DNA of 64,000 nt from Hymenolepis diminuta (GCA_900708905.1 CAADRB010000001.1:4725907-4789906), one strand, 5' to 3'. Shown: positions 12,600-26,050, counted from the stretch's first letter. Translations and numbers: made by a program. Notes: generated by a model not told the origin, from the sequence alone.

Positions 12600-15500
12600 T
12601 TTTCACCTGACCGATACTTAGTACCACTTTTTCGTAAAATAAATGATCACATAAGAAAACTCATAAATATATTGTGAAAAGACGTCAACAATATCTTTTA
12701 CTTTAATTCTGCCGTTAATCAAAATCAATAGCTGCTTTAACATTCTATTTTAAGACTTATCATCACCGCTGTTGCGGATTTGGACTAACGTCTCTGTTAT
12801 AATAAGATAAGAATAGGGTTACAAAATATAGAACTGTAAAGAATAAGAAGAAAACAAATGATTTAGTTACGATATCACTTTACTGAGAAGAAGCGGTAAA
12901 GGAGAAAAAGAGAGTGCTAAAAATAAGGTAGATAGATGAAATGGCAAAAACAGAAGGGAGGAGATGAAGGTGTTTATAGAGGAGAGTTGGACGAATATGG
13001 CTATAGGCCTTAGTCGGTGGAAGGTGAAGTAGAGATTGACGTTTAGAGAAAATAGACACATGATGATTAAGAAACTGAAAAGGAGAATTGTTGTGTTTAA
13101 CAACTGACTGAGTGTGTTCTAGTGATTTAACAGAGATACTGGTAGAAACGATAAAGAGGCGATATGGAATTCCCCGTCTTTTTAGGAAAAGACAGTAGGG
13201 ATGAGGGTATTAATATGCATTTTTGCGTTTGTGATGTCTCCAAACTATTCTGAAATTTATCAGTACCGGGTATTATTTATCGGCAGTTTAAAAATATCAG
13301 AAAGAAAAATGCAAACTTCATTCTGCTACCTTAACTAATGTGCTAACTCGAATTTGTATCATTGAGGACTGTTTTATCCATATAAATTATGAGATATAAT
13401 CTACTAAATATAATAAGTAGCATATTCAGCTTAAAATGTGGAATTAATACAATTTCTATATCAAGGAAGAGCCTCACTTTATAAAAGAAGTAATTATGCA
13501 TATTTTTTGCCATGTCTCATCAAAAAACATAAAAGTAATTATTTACAAGTGCCTAAATTTGCTTATCAGATTACTTGGGCTTGAGTGACATAACAATTTT
13601 ACCAATTTTCAGATGATAATAGCTGTTATAGAATCGCCTTTGTGCAGATCAAGAATGGGATAGCAATATTGTATTAGAACAATGGAGAGATAAACAGTTT
13701 TCAAGAGCCAATACAAATGACAGCTAGCTGAAGTGCTGTAAGAAACAGAATGAATGTAGTTATTAAATGATCTTTAGAGAGAGAAAATCCTCGCTTTAAC
13801 TTATAGTCATTATAGTATAGAATATTTGTTAATCAGGCAAATATTATTATAATTACAAACAGAAATTTCCTCTAAGATTAGAAGAAAGTACTGCAACCCG
13901 GAAAGACGTTGTTATCAGATTCAATGCGAGTCTCTTCAAGAGATCTTTCAAAAATGTCTAGAGCATGAAATTTTTCAATTGGTATGATACATACTACCTA
14001 TACTAACAAATCAGTATATTATTAGGAACATGTACTAAATTAATAAGTCTTAATATTTTCGATGCGTATCTCGAAAAATCTATATTATTCCCATAAAAGT
14101 AACAGAATCACCCGTCGCTTCAAATAATAGAAAACGATATATATATATACATTTGATGTCAATCTATTATAGGATCGTCACCCTCATTCGCTTATTGTTT
14201 TATTAAATGGAATTTTCAAACCTCGCTACCTTTGAAAACCTTTCGCAACCTTTCTTACCCACTATAATAGCCCATACGCAAATTCTCAAGGAAAATGGAC
14301 GCAGAGTGTGAACCAATGGGGGAAGCCAAACATTGAAGGTCTGTGATGCCATTAACCAATTTCATATCTCTCGCTCATGAGTGGAGAATTTCGGTCATGA
14401 TGGCAAGGTGGCAGCTTATTCTCTCCATTTGTAATCTTCCTTTTTATTTATTTTTATCTTTTACATGCTTCATATACCTTATACTCTTCCACATTAATTT
14501 GCTCTATTTAAATGATATTCCTTAATAAGGACCCATTTAAATTATGATTCCTACAGTGTGATAAGGAAGTCGACAGACGTCAAATACCTTGTTTGTTGAT
14601 GAGCTGCCAATAACCAAAAACATCAACGGACATGTAGGAGACGCATTGGTGTGTGTCGTAATATGCGCATTAAATATTTTTTTAAAGAACATCATACAGG
14701 TATGGTAATATGTAAAGAAAAAGCATAATGACCCATAGGAGCATGGAAGGGAGAAAGATGAACCAAAGTGCATTAAAAGGCACAAAGATGAGAGAAAGTG
14801 AGAGTCCTTTTACACTACACTCTACCTCATCAGGGCATCATGTGGTTGATTGAGACTATCGTCAATTACTAAGCAACATTTATTGTTTAAATTTTATACC
14901 GAAATAACTGTAATTGCGTTTCTACCGTGTTAATAAACTTCAAAAATAAAAAGCTTAAATAATACTATCTAAAAAGGTGATTCTAATGATGATTTCAGAG
15001 GTTTTAACTACCGACTAACTTGATTTTACTCGAAATCTCTCGTGTTGCACTTTGTTAATGTACTGTTGGCGAAATTCATTTATCCATCTCCGATCTTTTA
15101 ATGGGGTTGTGGCTCAATCATATTCTTATTGGCCGTACAATAAATATATTCCAATCCTTAAAAAGAACTGACAACCGAAGTATTATTAATACATTAGAAT
15201 GTGTAATTCCTTTTTCCACGCATTCTATGTGTTATTAATGTCTTGAGACTTCTATTCAGTATAACGGATTCGTATTCTTCTAGCCTTTTTGTTGATTCCC
15301 ATTTAGGCCCCAAGCATGTTGACGATCCAATAATCTAGTCAGAGACGGAATGGACGCAGTTGACTGCCAGCAGTCTAACATGAACTAGGAAAGTGGATAA
15401 AACATAGTAGATACTTGGCAATTGGCTAGATCACGTCATATAGTCATTTTACTGGTTCTTACTAATGGTGAAGGATTGTGATCATGCTGGCAAATGGACG

Positions 15501-17274
15501 CCTGCTACCAACATTTTACTTATAGTCCCTTAGTAAAGATTTTTAAGACCACGCTTCCTGCACCATACGGCTGCTATCGATTTAACAGGGAAAATTTAAA
15601 AAACTTCAATCTTCTCCTTGGATAATTCAGCATACTACATGGATAATTTATTCAAATCGTTGGGATGATTTTAATAGAAATAATTTTCTAAAAGTTACCT
15701 CACTCACTTTATTTCAGTTAAGAAATTTTTAACTTTCAGATTAGTATGCATGCTAGCAACAATTTGTCGTTGGATAACTTGTAAATTTACTAGTAGTGCT
15801 GCGTATCATTATTCTAAAAGACTTTAATAGCCAGCTTTTTTGGACGGCATGAATGTACTTTCAAGTCAGTGAATTGAATCAGGTGAGTGAGAATGAAGCT
15901 TTTTTAAAATTAATGCTTCTGATTGTGATCTCCTTTAGGTAAAATTAATGTTATTCATGGGCCTGAATAAGATCAGGCTCAAAAGCATGCTAGTGTAAGT
16001 AACAACTGAACACATTTCTGTATCACATCTAACTTTTGGTATTGACTTTTCGACGTTTCTACGATCTAAAGGTCAATGCTCCAACCAGAAGTAGGATAAA
16101 CACGCATTCCCGTTGTTATGGCGAAAACTTATAACAGTTCAATTCGAACTGTGTACAGTATATCACAAATCATAATAATGCATATAAGCAATTTAAGAGA
16201 AAGGAATTATTTTCACTGACAATGGGAAGAAGATATAAATTAATATTAATTTCGTCAGGGACAAATTTTTGACAATTTTGTTAAATTAAATGCACAGCTT
16301 CCAACTATATTAATGCAAAGTTTTATTTACGCAAGCAAGCATTTTCTATTACTTCTTTTGAGTAGAAGGAAGGTATTGGAGACCTGTTCTAATGGGAGAT
16401 TCACTTCTTATCAATCCTCCTTCTGGCACAGTTCACCATTCATACTAATGAATGCTTGCCACTAAACGAAAATTTTGTTTGACATATTGTAAGCAACACC
16501 GGTCCTTTAGGCAATTAATTGCTTACCAACTTGGTAAAATTAATATACGTGGTTTTCCTTTTTTTGCTAATTGGGACGTTTTAAGTGAATCATCTAAAGC
16601 TTGGGCTGAAGACCATTCAACTATCAGTCTAAATGAACCCAATGTTGATGGGTCTCAACTTCTGAAAGTTTGTCTACGATAACTTTTGCAGTAAGTACAC
16701 TTTTTGGACAGAAAGTAGATATGCCCTGAGTGCTAAATTTAAAATAAAGGACTAGAAGCTGCGAGGTGAAAATGCTTGTAAAATCAAGAGACCATATAAA
16801 ATAGGTTAAGTGGAAATTCACTGCAAAGTTCCGATAATTAAAGAATGCACTAAAATAAACAATATAGAAATCCTTCTAAAGCCTATTTGAATAGTTCCAC
16901 CCTATTTAAATGAATTCGTTGGATGACATGGGAAAACACCTACTTATTTGCAAATCTTCATCAAAACCAATATAATTACCTTGAAAATTTTAGTGAAATT
17001 GATTAAATTACCCTGATCTATGAGTATTCAATTGTAATATCTTAAGCGATTGAATTCCATGCATTGTACAATAAATGCAAACAAGGTAGCCAAATTTACT
17101 AATGATTCAATGGGTTGCAATTTAACTCGATAAATAAGTCTGATTGTCAATGTAAAAAATAAATTTAACGTGACCTATTAATTGTCTAGCATCAAATTAA
17201 CTTTCTTGTTAAGTGTTACTAATCATATTTTGGGACAGCGTCACAAATTGAAAGGATTTTCATCCTCTTGGATT
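12600..17274. other. 4.7-kb intergenic stretch
   Basis: No gene supported. A purine-rich block at about 12830-13100 resembles the G/A-rich parts of the dispersed repeats elsewhere. The segment 15420-15470 (ttggctagatca..catatagtca) matches the flank of repeat G at 33340. An open frame at 16452-16682 is noted in the findings. Confidence 0.4.
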
Positions 17275-17505
17275 TAGAGTGGTTTAAATAGATGTATATT
17301 AAGGTACTTTACATAGATAAGGTAAGTATGAAAGGACATAAAGTCCATAAGTTGTGCGAAAGATGAAAATGGGAACTAAGAGGCATAAAGATTACAAATA
17401 ATGAGAGCATGCGACAACTTGCAAGGAGCGATAGCGGCCGATGGCTATGAAGCCTAATCAAGTCAATGGTCACAGTGATTTCCCAGTTTGGCCTTCCTGT
17501 CGATC
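17275..17505 (+). repeat. Dispersed repeat family G, copy 1
   Basis: Matches the reverse complement of 33300-33535 over most of its length: catagataaggtaagta, cataaagtcYataag, gattRcaaataRtgagag, and a distal ccagttYggcYtYcc block. The two copies are therefore in opposite orientation 16 kb apart. No coding frame seen. Confidence 0.75.
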
Positions 17506-18414
17506 CACTCTGCCTGTAAACGGGTGCTTCACTTTGGTTCAGTAAGGTTGAGAGCCTACTTCCAAAACATTTGGAGCTTAAAGTCTCTAAAATTTAAGAA
17601 ACATAGTTTGCCCTAAATAATTCCTCTTTGAAATAGATCCCAAAGTACAGTCATCCTTGTACCTGGTATAAATGAACAAACTCTATTATTTTATGACTTT
17701 CAACTTTGGATGCAAAGGGATGACAGTTTAGTGTCTTTGAGGTAGAGATCTTGACCTTCCCATCTGTTGTGGTAGGTTGGCAGTAAGAAGCATTAACCGT
17801 ATACATCAACAACTGCTTTTTTCCGGCGGAAAATGAGAAAACCAGATCTGACCGAAAAATAACTCGGTACGTTCATTTTCTATTAAAATAGGAGTGTTCC
17901 GAATTTTTCTGCAATATTATTAACTTAGGCTATCTATCTTCAAATGGTTATTGATGCATGATAACGATTTTCTAATGTCCAAATGGTTGTTTGTTATTTG
18001 GCTTCATTCAAACTGCTCCATCAGAATCGATTTAGAACATGAAAATTTATTAAAAGTTGGTATTAACAGATATAAGTTCAATTTGAGTGAGCTGAAGGGA
18101 GTAGTACTATGTTAAATATATCACTACCAAAAAAATAAACATAAAGTGAGTGGCATGGCCAACCACTTTTAACAGAGCATCATTCTATCCGTCATTGAGG
18201 TCTGAACATAGCGGATGTAATCTCATTTGTGAATTTGGAAGTAAAACAGATAATGATTGAACATTACGACATCACAATATGGATTCTTCCCATTATGAAA
18301 ATATGATTATTTCAATGTTCACGACTTCAAGCAAATTAAGGCTTGCAATTTACCGATTTCACTGCACGCTCCTCTAACTTTAACTACCTTATTGGACTTC
18401 GTTTGTTATTCCCC

Positions 18415-18510
18415 ATATTCAGGTGCATCTCCATAATTAAAACTTGCAAAAGTGTTTTTACTGTATCATGGGCGATAACAATAATAATAGAGAATATAAA
18501 TCATTAAATA
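18415..18510 (+). repeat. SINE-like family I, tail fragment
   Basis: Shares tcatgggcRataacaataat and the preceding T-rich block with the end of the element at 51370-52020. The tRNA-like head is absent, so this is a truncated copy. Confidence 0.55.
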
Positions 18511-18724
18511 TCCAACATTTTAAATGGACGTCTTTGTTTATTTACATATTGTTTGAATATTTGTTCTAGTTATTTTAATTTAGTAGTGTCTCTGATAATG
18601 CCCCAGAAAATCTCCCTTTCCTTCGAAACCGTCGGTAAAACTATATGAAAATGACTCCAATGCGCAGCCTTTTCTTTAGCTAACTCGAATAGCCGCATTA
18701 AGGTATTCTCTAGTCTCCTGACGT

Positions 18725-18850
18725 TGGGTACAGTAGGGTTAGAAATTTAGCGGCATGAGATAATTGCAGGTATAACCATCTCAGCTTTGTACAACTAGTA
18801 CCTTAATACTGGGGACGTTTCAGTTATTTGCAGGGAGCGATGATCTTTGG
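18725..18850 (+). repeat. Dispersed repeat family H, copy 1
   Basis: Homologous to 31850-31990 and more weakly to 37605-37720. Shared blocks are gggtaca, aatttag.(a/g)gcatgag, aaccat, and the core cttaatactggggac/aggc. No coding frame recognised. Confidence 0.6.
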
Positions 18851-19489
18851 TCACTACAAATTGTTCAGGAACCCGGACTGACGGTTTATTTTTATCCTAC
18901 TAATGGTCACTTTGTATTATTTGTGAGGTGCATTCTATTCGGCGTTATGGTAATGCTATTTTGAATAAGAGAAACCGTTTGGTATTTGTGGCTGCTCGAT
19001 CGGACAACTGAGCGATTACGCTTGAACTCCTCTTAGCCGGAATTCTGCGCAAAGATGCTACGATACACAAGGGCCTGTATCCATAACTTTCAGTTGGTCT
19101 AGCAAAAGCAGCACTAAGGTACATGTAAAAGAATTTTCTTGTTCACTGAGCTCAAAACGTAACAGGAAATGTCATATTAATATGATCTTTGAGGGATACT
19201 GTTTTGCAAAGTGATTAATTGAATCGTAGAATATGCATATTTCTTTAATACACTTTTTTATTTTTAGTCATTTTTATTAATTGGAATACAAAACGACTGG
19301 TGGTTAATGTCGAATTTAATAATAATGGCATACAATATACTTGAAGGATCTCAGTCACAAGTTCTTAATCAATTGTTTTTGCTCTGCCTTCGGGTCAGTA
19401 GAAAGCATCCGTGTGGTTGATATCAATTATTGACAGATGGAATTTTTATACTACTTTTCGGATGAAACCGATGCGCAAAAAATAACGTA

Positions 19490-19700
19490 AATCAGTTGCG
19501 CAGTTTTCAACGTACTTGTATATTAATTCAGAGGTCACAAGTTCGATGCACATCCAGTGAATGGAATAGCCAACTACAATGGTTCGAACTTCTCAGCTGG
19601 GGGTTCTATGGTACTTTTTCTCTCCCTACCCCTATCTAAAATGAATTGTGGAAAACGCTTTCCTAAATGGGTTCTGGACTGGGAACCCGAGGAAGCTAAC
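19490..19700 (+). repeat. SINE-like family I, partial copy
   Basis: Related to 51400-51610: gaggtcacaagttcgatgc (B-box-like), a cagtga..ag.ccaac block, and tggaaaacgcttt.c.aaatgggt. More diverged than the 51-kb copy and lacking the TAA-rich tail. Confidence 0.6.
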
Positions 19701-22700
19701 TTAAAGTAAGTATTTGGACTCAAACGACACAATATTTAAATAGATAGAGTAATTCTAACAGTCTGTACAAATATGATATTTAAATTCCGGAATCTGTAGT
19801 CAAGTATATTTAACTCAACATATTGGTCCAATAACCTACCTTGAATGCATGCATTTTGCTTAGTGAAAAAGCGATCATAAGGCGCCATTAAAAGAAACGC
19901 CATAAAGTATTACAAATATGCAAACCAATTTTCGGATAGATATGGGTGAAGATAATTTGATTTTTGTTTCTTTAACTACAGGACATTATTGTACTTATTC
20001 GCAGCCTTATAGTTATTAGTATTACCGCTCAATCTGACAACATTAGGCAATTTGTGAGGTCCTATAAACGTAATAGATGGGATTTGTGAAAAACTTTGTT
20101 AAATAAAAGTGCGAACACCTACCTTAAACCAAGTATCGTTAATGCAATTCCTTCTAACAACCCCAAAATGTCCACAATATAGCGGTGGAGGAAAAAAAGA
20201 GAGGACGAATTTTAAGAACGTATTTTGTGTTTTATCAAATGTTCATTCATTCATTAGTCTGATTAAACAATTTACTAATAAAAAATTATTTTCGATATAA
20301 CCATGAACATAAACGTAAAATAAAATGTTAATATCGTTAAGAAAAAGTTGTTTGATAATTTTCATGCACCTATGTTCTCCTAAACAATAGTTATTTTTCT
20401 ACCTAAGGGCCAGAGTAGTTTATTACATCACAGTGTATTAAATAAATGTGATCCTAATAGGTCTTAGGTCAATAAGAACCAAGACTTGCTTTTTTTATCA
20501 ATCAAGTCAACTAATTCTTACTAATAATTTTTAAAAGGGCCATATCTCATTTTTGAAAGTATCACTTTCGATATAGCTCAAGGATGACTAAATCGTCACT
20601 TAAAATCTGTGGGTTCTATCATGTAGACCGCTGGAAAAAGATCTTACTTACTTATGCCAACGTATGGCTTTATAATTCAAAACTCGGAAACGTTGCTATA
20701 ACCCATTCTTTAGTACTTTGTCAAGTCGAATGTAACCTTTCTTCGCCGATCATACGAATTTGAATCTGATGAGATTAAGAAAGTTGAAGTAAGTCTAAAT
20801 CAGCATCCATTACGATTTTAAAATTCATGCGTATATTATTTATACTAAATAGAAAACACCGGACAATAAGCTTAAGATATGATCTGCTTACAAAATTTAA
20901 TGTAAATTGTTGGATGATAATAATTAGGCACTAATGAAGAAAGCTCCGAACCGACTATCATTTTCAATATTGCATTCGGAACCGACCAGCGAAAAGAAAT
21001 TGCTCTTCTGTCATTATTTCAATATCTTACAATTTACAAGCCGTTGTGATTGCAGTACGTGATTAATTTGATTTAATTAGTCACATGATTGTCTGTATTC
21101 TTCTCTGCTATCAAATCATTCACTCAACTGCTTACTTATGTGGTCTTCTTTATTCTGCATGCTCCATTCATCTACACATGTTATTCACCTAGGTGTCATC
21201 CGCACAATAACCCTATGCTATTTCCTATATAGCGGGGTTCGGTTTCTTAACGGGTATGTGCGCCTTTCTGTTGTTAAAAATATTCCCGTGATTATTTCAA
21301 TCTTTGGTTTTTTTATTCTCTGTCACTATGCTAGTTCTTACGCTGAAATTGATTAAGCGGTTAGAAAGTAAAGTCCTGAAATCCACCTTAATAATATTGC
21401 AGAAAGGAGACCTCTGATCAATTTCGATCATGAGAGAACAGTAATTGAAAAATCTAGCTTCCGAAGAATGAAACCCGTTTGCAGAATTTTTATTAATTCT
21501 ACCCAGAACATCACAAATATTTGGTTCTGTCCTCTGTCGTATGTGAGATTTCTTTTAAGCCACCCTATTTTAAGGTTCTGTCTTGAGTGAACTCTAGTGA
21601 GTTCAGCAATGTTTAGTGTAGCTATATTTGCTAGTCTCATTTGCCTATTCATGAGGGATAGGAGACCAAAACCAATCAAGATCAATTATCCAATATAATC
21701 ATCTCGTTATTATGCTCTGAACATTGCAGACATGATTTTACGCAGAAGTTCAGGAATCAAATAACACGGATAACCCAATTTATCTAGAAATTCAATATGG
21801 TAAAAATCTCTAAACTACTATTCTGAAATAGGACAAGATTTTTTCCTTTGCATAAAGAAGCAATTGTCCAATACGAAGTGAATAGAAAATTACGGTTGGT
21901 AAAATGTGCAGATTGCTGAACTTATGATTATAATTCTCAAATGTCCTACTAAGAATAATTCCTTTTAAGTTCCTCAGAAAATGTAACATTCATCTGTCTG
22001 TATCCTTGACTAAACGCGCTAGTTTTGGTTACAAGACCACTTGAGCTAATGCAAAGTAGTTAACTTGTAAGTTAACTTCTTTTAATTTCTGGAAATAAGT
22101 ATAGGTTCTCCTTTTTACTTTTTGTGCTAAATTAACCCAGGAAAAATACTGCTTTTAGTGACTATTTGACCAAAATTGATTATTAAACGAAATCCTTAAT
22201 GCTTAATCAGTACATTGTATCTGAGCATGCGAAATAGAAAAATAATCCAGTTAAGCATTCAACGAGACTAGAAAAGAAATAAAGAAGTAAGGCTGTTTGG
22301 AAACTAAAATAATTTGAATTCTGGAAGTATTGAATTGTCCACTTTCTCGTAAGATATATATTTCACTTTTTAATATCCAGATATTTCAAAACTCAAGCTT
22401 CAAAAGTTAATCGGTGGGTCGCTGGACGAATTCAATTTTGCGGCATTTGGAACTTATCCAAGTGGTTATTCGTTTCAAATTGATTCGTTTATATTTTCAT
22501 ATGAGCACGAACAGGTAGATGAGATTAAAAAAGACATTTTAAACGCAACTAAGCTCACTAGGATTTATGATAATCATGGTTTTATTAGAAGAGGAAATAA
22601 CACAAGAACGAGGAGAGTTTGAATAATAACGGCTGATTAAATTTAGAATCAGCAGTTAGTCAAATAGGATTAGTATTCAAATGGCTCTGGAATAATAAAA

Positions 22701-23769
22701 GTTATATTTTGCACTACAGAACAGAAAACGCTTTCTTGATACCGGTGCGTTGGTCACCAATTGAAATATTATATAAGGTAAGAAAGGATCAAAGAAATGG
22801 TAAGGATAGTACCTAAATGAGAAGCAGCAGAGATGTATAAGAGTTAGGACCAGAGATAAGATTATACATGGATTTTTATGGATATAGAGCTGGTGAAGAC
22901 CGTTGAAATAAGTAACATTGAATTGTACCATCCGTATTGAATTTTCTCTAATGCTGTTTAAAAAATGTGCTCTTCTCTTAATCGAAAAATCGAATAAAAT
23001 ATTTTTCAAACCTAGTACCTAATAATCATTCAAAAGTTAAGATCTATACAGCTTTTCCTATCAATTTTTGGCCAATGGGCTTAAATATTATTATTGACGT
23101 TAATATTTTAATTTCTATAAATTAACGTATGGAAAGTATCTGAACAACGAAAACAGTACAAGTGTGGGATGGGAGTCGAAATAAGTAGGCAATAAAGTCA
23201 GGGCATCAATAATCTTAATTTATTTGTAACGTCGTAGAATTAAACTATCCGATTTTTCATAAGAGTATAAGTTCCTGTGTAGCATCCAGATGTTCGAAAT
23301 TTTATGGTGTGATCGCCGGGTCTCTGGGTAAAATTGTGTGTGATATTCCAAGCTTAATAATCGATTGATTTACTTCTGCTTTTTATCGTTTCATCTCAAC
23401 CGGTTTGTTTTAGTTAACGAAAACTAGATGTGATTAGCTCACTAATTTGATTTCTGAATTTGCTTTGATCTTTTAAAGCATTTGTTCATATCTGTAACCA
23501 AAATATTTTCTAAATTAGGAACCTCTTACGCGAATTTCTACTGTTATGATATATTAGACTGGTAAATCGCTATGCTAAAGTTGACACAGACATAGGGAGT
23601 TAGATAAGACAGAAGAAAAATTATTTTTAGATATTAAATGTCAAATGAAGACACTATTAATGAATACAGTTTGTCTTCATATTGTTAATGTTATAATTCC
23701 TAGTCGCATTAAAAGTTTGTTCGTAAACTTGCTGGACCAGTGGAAAGCAATCACCTATATATATAACAC
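19701..23769. other. Intergenic, no gene recognised
   Basis: AT-rich sequence with only short chance frames. A block near 22750-22860 (aaggtaagaaaggatc..) faintly resembles repeat G. Confidence 0.35.
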
Positions 23770-23927
23770 ATGGGCTGAAAAGTGCCGGGCCTAACACATA
23801 CTGCAGTCACCTTTTTTCAGTTAATACTAATCTTCAAAAGACAGCTGTTAAAATTTCATGATATTCCATCCATTAGTTTGTGAATTATTGTGCTAAGAGT
23901 GACGCTACTTTTGTTATTTTCAAAACT

Positions 23928-24865
23928 ATGGATCAAAAACAATTTCGTGTTTTAATTTTACACCCCTTCTTAATGAGAAAAAATACCGTTCAAACGAAGC
24001 AATGCCCTGAAAAGTGTTATGGGGACTTCGCTCCATCAGAAACAACAATAAAACATTGATTTACTGACTTCAAACGTGCTCGTAGAGACACCGACACCGA
24101 GACACACAGAACGCAGTGGGCGTCCAAATGAGGCGGTAACACCAGAAAACATTAAAAAATTCACAAAATCGTTTTGAATGATGGAAAAGTGAANNNNNNN
24201 NNNNNNNNNNNNNNNNNNNNNNNNNNNNNNNNNNNNNNNNNNNNNNNNNNNNNNNNNNNNNNNNNNNNNNNNAAGCTCTGTTCAAAGTGGGTGCCGCGTT
24301 TGCTCACTGTTGACCAAAAACGAGAACGTATTGATGAATCTGAGCAGTGTTTGGCCATGTTTAAACGTAACAAACAAACGGGAATTTTTGCGTCGATATG
24401 TGAAAATGGATGGAACATGGATCCACCGCTTCACTCGGGAATCAAAACTATCATCATCTGAGTGGACAGCAATGGTGAACCTCGTCTAAAGCGCCCGAAA
24501 GCACAACACTCGGCTGGAAAGGTTATGGCCTCGGTATTTTGGGATGTGCGTGGTGGACTACCCNCAACGCACCGTGTGACAAGTCAATCAAAACAATGGC
24601 AAAACTACATGAATTGAAGTTCGAATGGATGGATGCTCCCACATCCACCGTATTCGCCAGATTTGGCTCCCAGTGACTACTGGCTGTTCGCAGACCTGAA
24701 AAAATGCTCGCCGGTAAGAAATTTGGCACGAATGAAGAGGCTATCGCTGAAACTGAGGCCTATTTTGAGGCAAAAGATAAATCGTTTTACAAAAGTGGTA
24801 TTGAAATGTTAGAGCGGCGCTGGAATGATTGCGTTGCTCTGGATGGAGATCACGTTGATGAATAA
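23928..24865 (+). pseudogene. Mariner transposase remnant
   Basis: Recognisable pieces of a D,D34D mariner transposase: start at 23928 (MDQKQFRVLI), LCSKWVPRLLTVDQKRERID after the gap, a first catalytic block MDGTWIHRFTRESK, GKVMASVFWDVRGG, then HPPYSPDLAPSDYW with the third catalytic Asp, and a normal C-terminus LERRWNDCVALDGDHVDE ending at TAA 24863-24865. Frameshifts and stops interrupt it. About 50-60 residues between FWDVRG and the HPPYSPD block are missing, including the second catalytic Asp. It cannot encode an active enzyme. Confidence 0.9.
24194..24272. other. Assembly gap (79 N)
   Basis: Run of N inside the mariner element; further single Ns occur at 24564 and 28632. The length may be an estimate. 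Confidence 0.95.
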
Positions 24866-24923
24866 AGCTAATTTTGAACCAAAAAACGGTGTTTTCTTTG
24901 TTAGGCCCGTGACTTTTCAGCCC

Positions 24924-24925
<2 letters not shown>

Positions 24926-24957
<32 letters not shown>
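24926..24957. repeat. (TA)n microsatellite at mariner end
   Basis: About 16 TA units directly after the right inverted repeat; a shorter TA tract precedes the left end. Confidence 0.9.
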
Positions 24958-24958
<1 letters not shown>

Positions 24959-25376
24959 GCAGTGATCCATTAGGTAAACATGTGAGGAACTTGGCCAAAT
25001 TGTGCGTCTTAATACAGATCTATTTAGGCCACACTTCCTATAACTTCAGAGCTCCAAACACCGTTGGATGGATGACAATTTTAGCTCCGAATAGTTAGTA
25101 GCGGCGTAATGGTCATGGGCGAATTACCGTAGACCTGCGGAAATTGATTATACGGTGGAAAACACCAGCCCTCCTGCTTCAATCCTAGTTTGTTGGTTTC
25201 CCACCAAAAGTTAAAGTAAATCAGAAAAAAATAAATAAATATTATTTCTCTATTGAACATATGTGTGATTTTTATATGATCACTATTTCATAAGAGAAAA
25301 GGCATCGAATAATAGTTATGTAAGCTAATATTATGAGCAATGTTCAATATAAATAAAATTTCACTTTTAGAAGAAA

Positions 25377-25956
25377 ATGATCAGACGTGTTGCTTCTCGC
25401 CCAGTTGAAGAACCTAAGCCCAAGCCGACCACCGCAAAGATTCTCATTTTGCAGAGAATGTGCGATTTATCGCAAGGTGGAAGATATACCGAAGATGATA
25501 TAGAAAAATTCATCAATCCACTATTTCGGCCCGAAGAAATGATACTTAGATCAAATAAAGACTCTCTGTCAATTGGTAGCATAGATTCTGATCTTAAACT
25601 GGATTATCGTCTTAAAAGCATTATTGATCGGAATTTAATCTGGCCATTGCATGCAGTAATTAGGAGGTTACCTAATGGCAATTTCGCAATAGTTGATAAC
25701 AGTCGATATGGAACGTATGTTATGTACAAACGTGTTCAAGGTGAAGTGATCTTAGATAATGGAGACATAATTTGTTTTGGTTATCCATATGGCGATACTA
25801 TTCTACCGGGTCAACAACTTGGTCCATTTTATTCGGATGTTAAGTACATCGTGAGTCCAAAGCTATTTTTTTGTGGGTTCCATTAAAAAAAAATAACTTT
25901 GTTTTTGTTTGTTTAATTAGGCTTGTATTGGTGATATCACTGAAAAACATGATTAA
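25377..25956 (+). CDS. Small FHA-domain protein, copy 2 (2 exons)
   Basis: Paralogue of the gene at 8942. Exon 1 is 25377-25850 and exon 2 is 25921-25956; the 70-nt intron (gtgagt...aattag) sits after KYI, the same place as in copy 1 (after KYV). This gives 169 residues with the end ACIGDITEKHD. The N-terminus carries an extra basic, proline-rich stretch (RRVASRPVEEPKPKP). FHA features: a weak first motif SIGSID (about 64), HAVIRRLPNGNFAIVDNS, then RYGTYVMYKRVQGE in place of the LNGTFVN loop, and DNGDIICFG. The NG pair of the phosphopeptide loop is thus YG here, and the usual Arg of the IGRE motif is absent, so phosphothreonine binding may be altered or lost. A 3' acceptor-like tttttag lies 6 nt before the ATG. 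AATAAA is at 26045. Confidence 0.87.
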
Positions 25957-26044
25957 TTCAAACAATGATGCCTGAAGTTTGTTATGGCTTAATTGTTTGA
26001 TTTTTTGGTATCTAAATGATTTGGTTAAATGCTGTTTTATTTTT

Positions 26045-26050
26045 AATAAA
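26045..26050 (+). terminator. Polyadenylation signal of FHA gene 2
   Basis: AATAAA about 90 nt after the stop codon, in a T-rich context. Confidence 0.6.

Larger units (their letters stand above)
23770..24925 (+). mobile_element. Degenerate mariner transposon
   Basis: Terminal inverted repeats of about 27 bp are visible: left tgggctgaaaagtgccgggc at 23771 continuing into ctaaca, right the complement tgttaggcccgtgacttttcagccca ending at 24924. They differ at two positions (gc versus ca). Both ends lie in TA-rich tracts, and a (TA)n run follows directly on the right, as expected for a TA target. The element is about 1.16 kb including 79 Ns. The transposase inside is dead. Confidence 0.92.
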
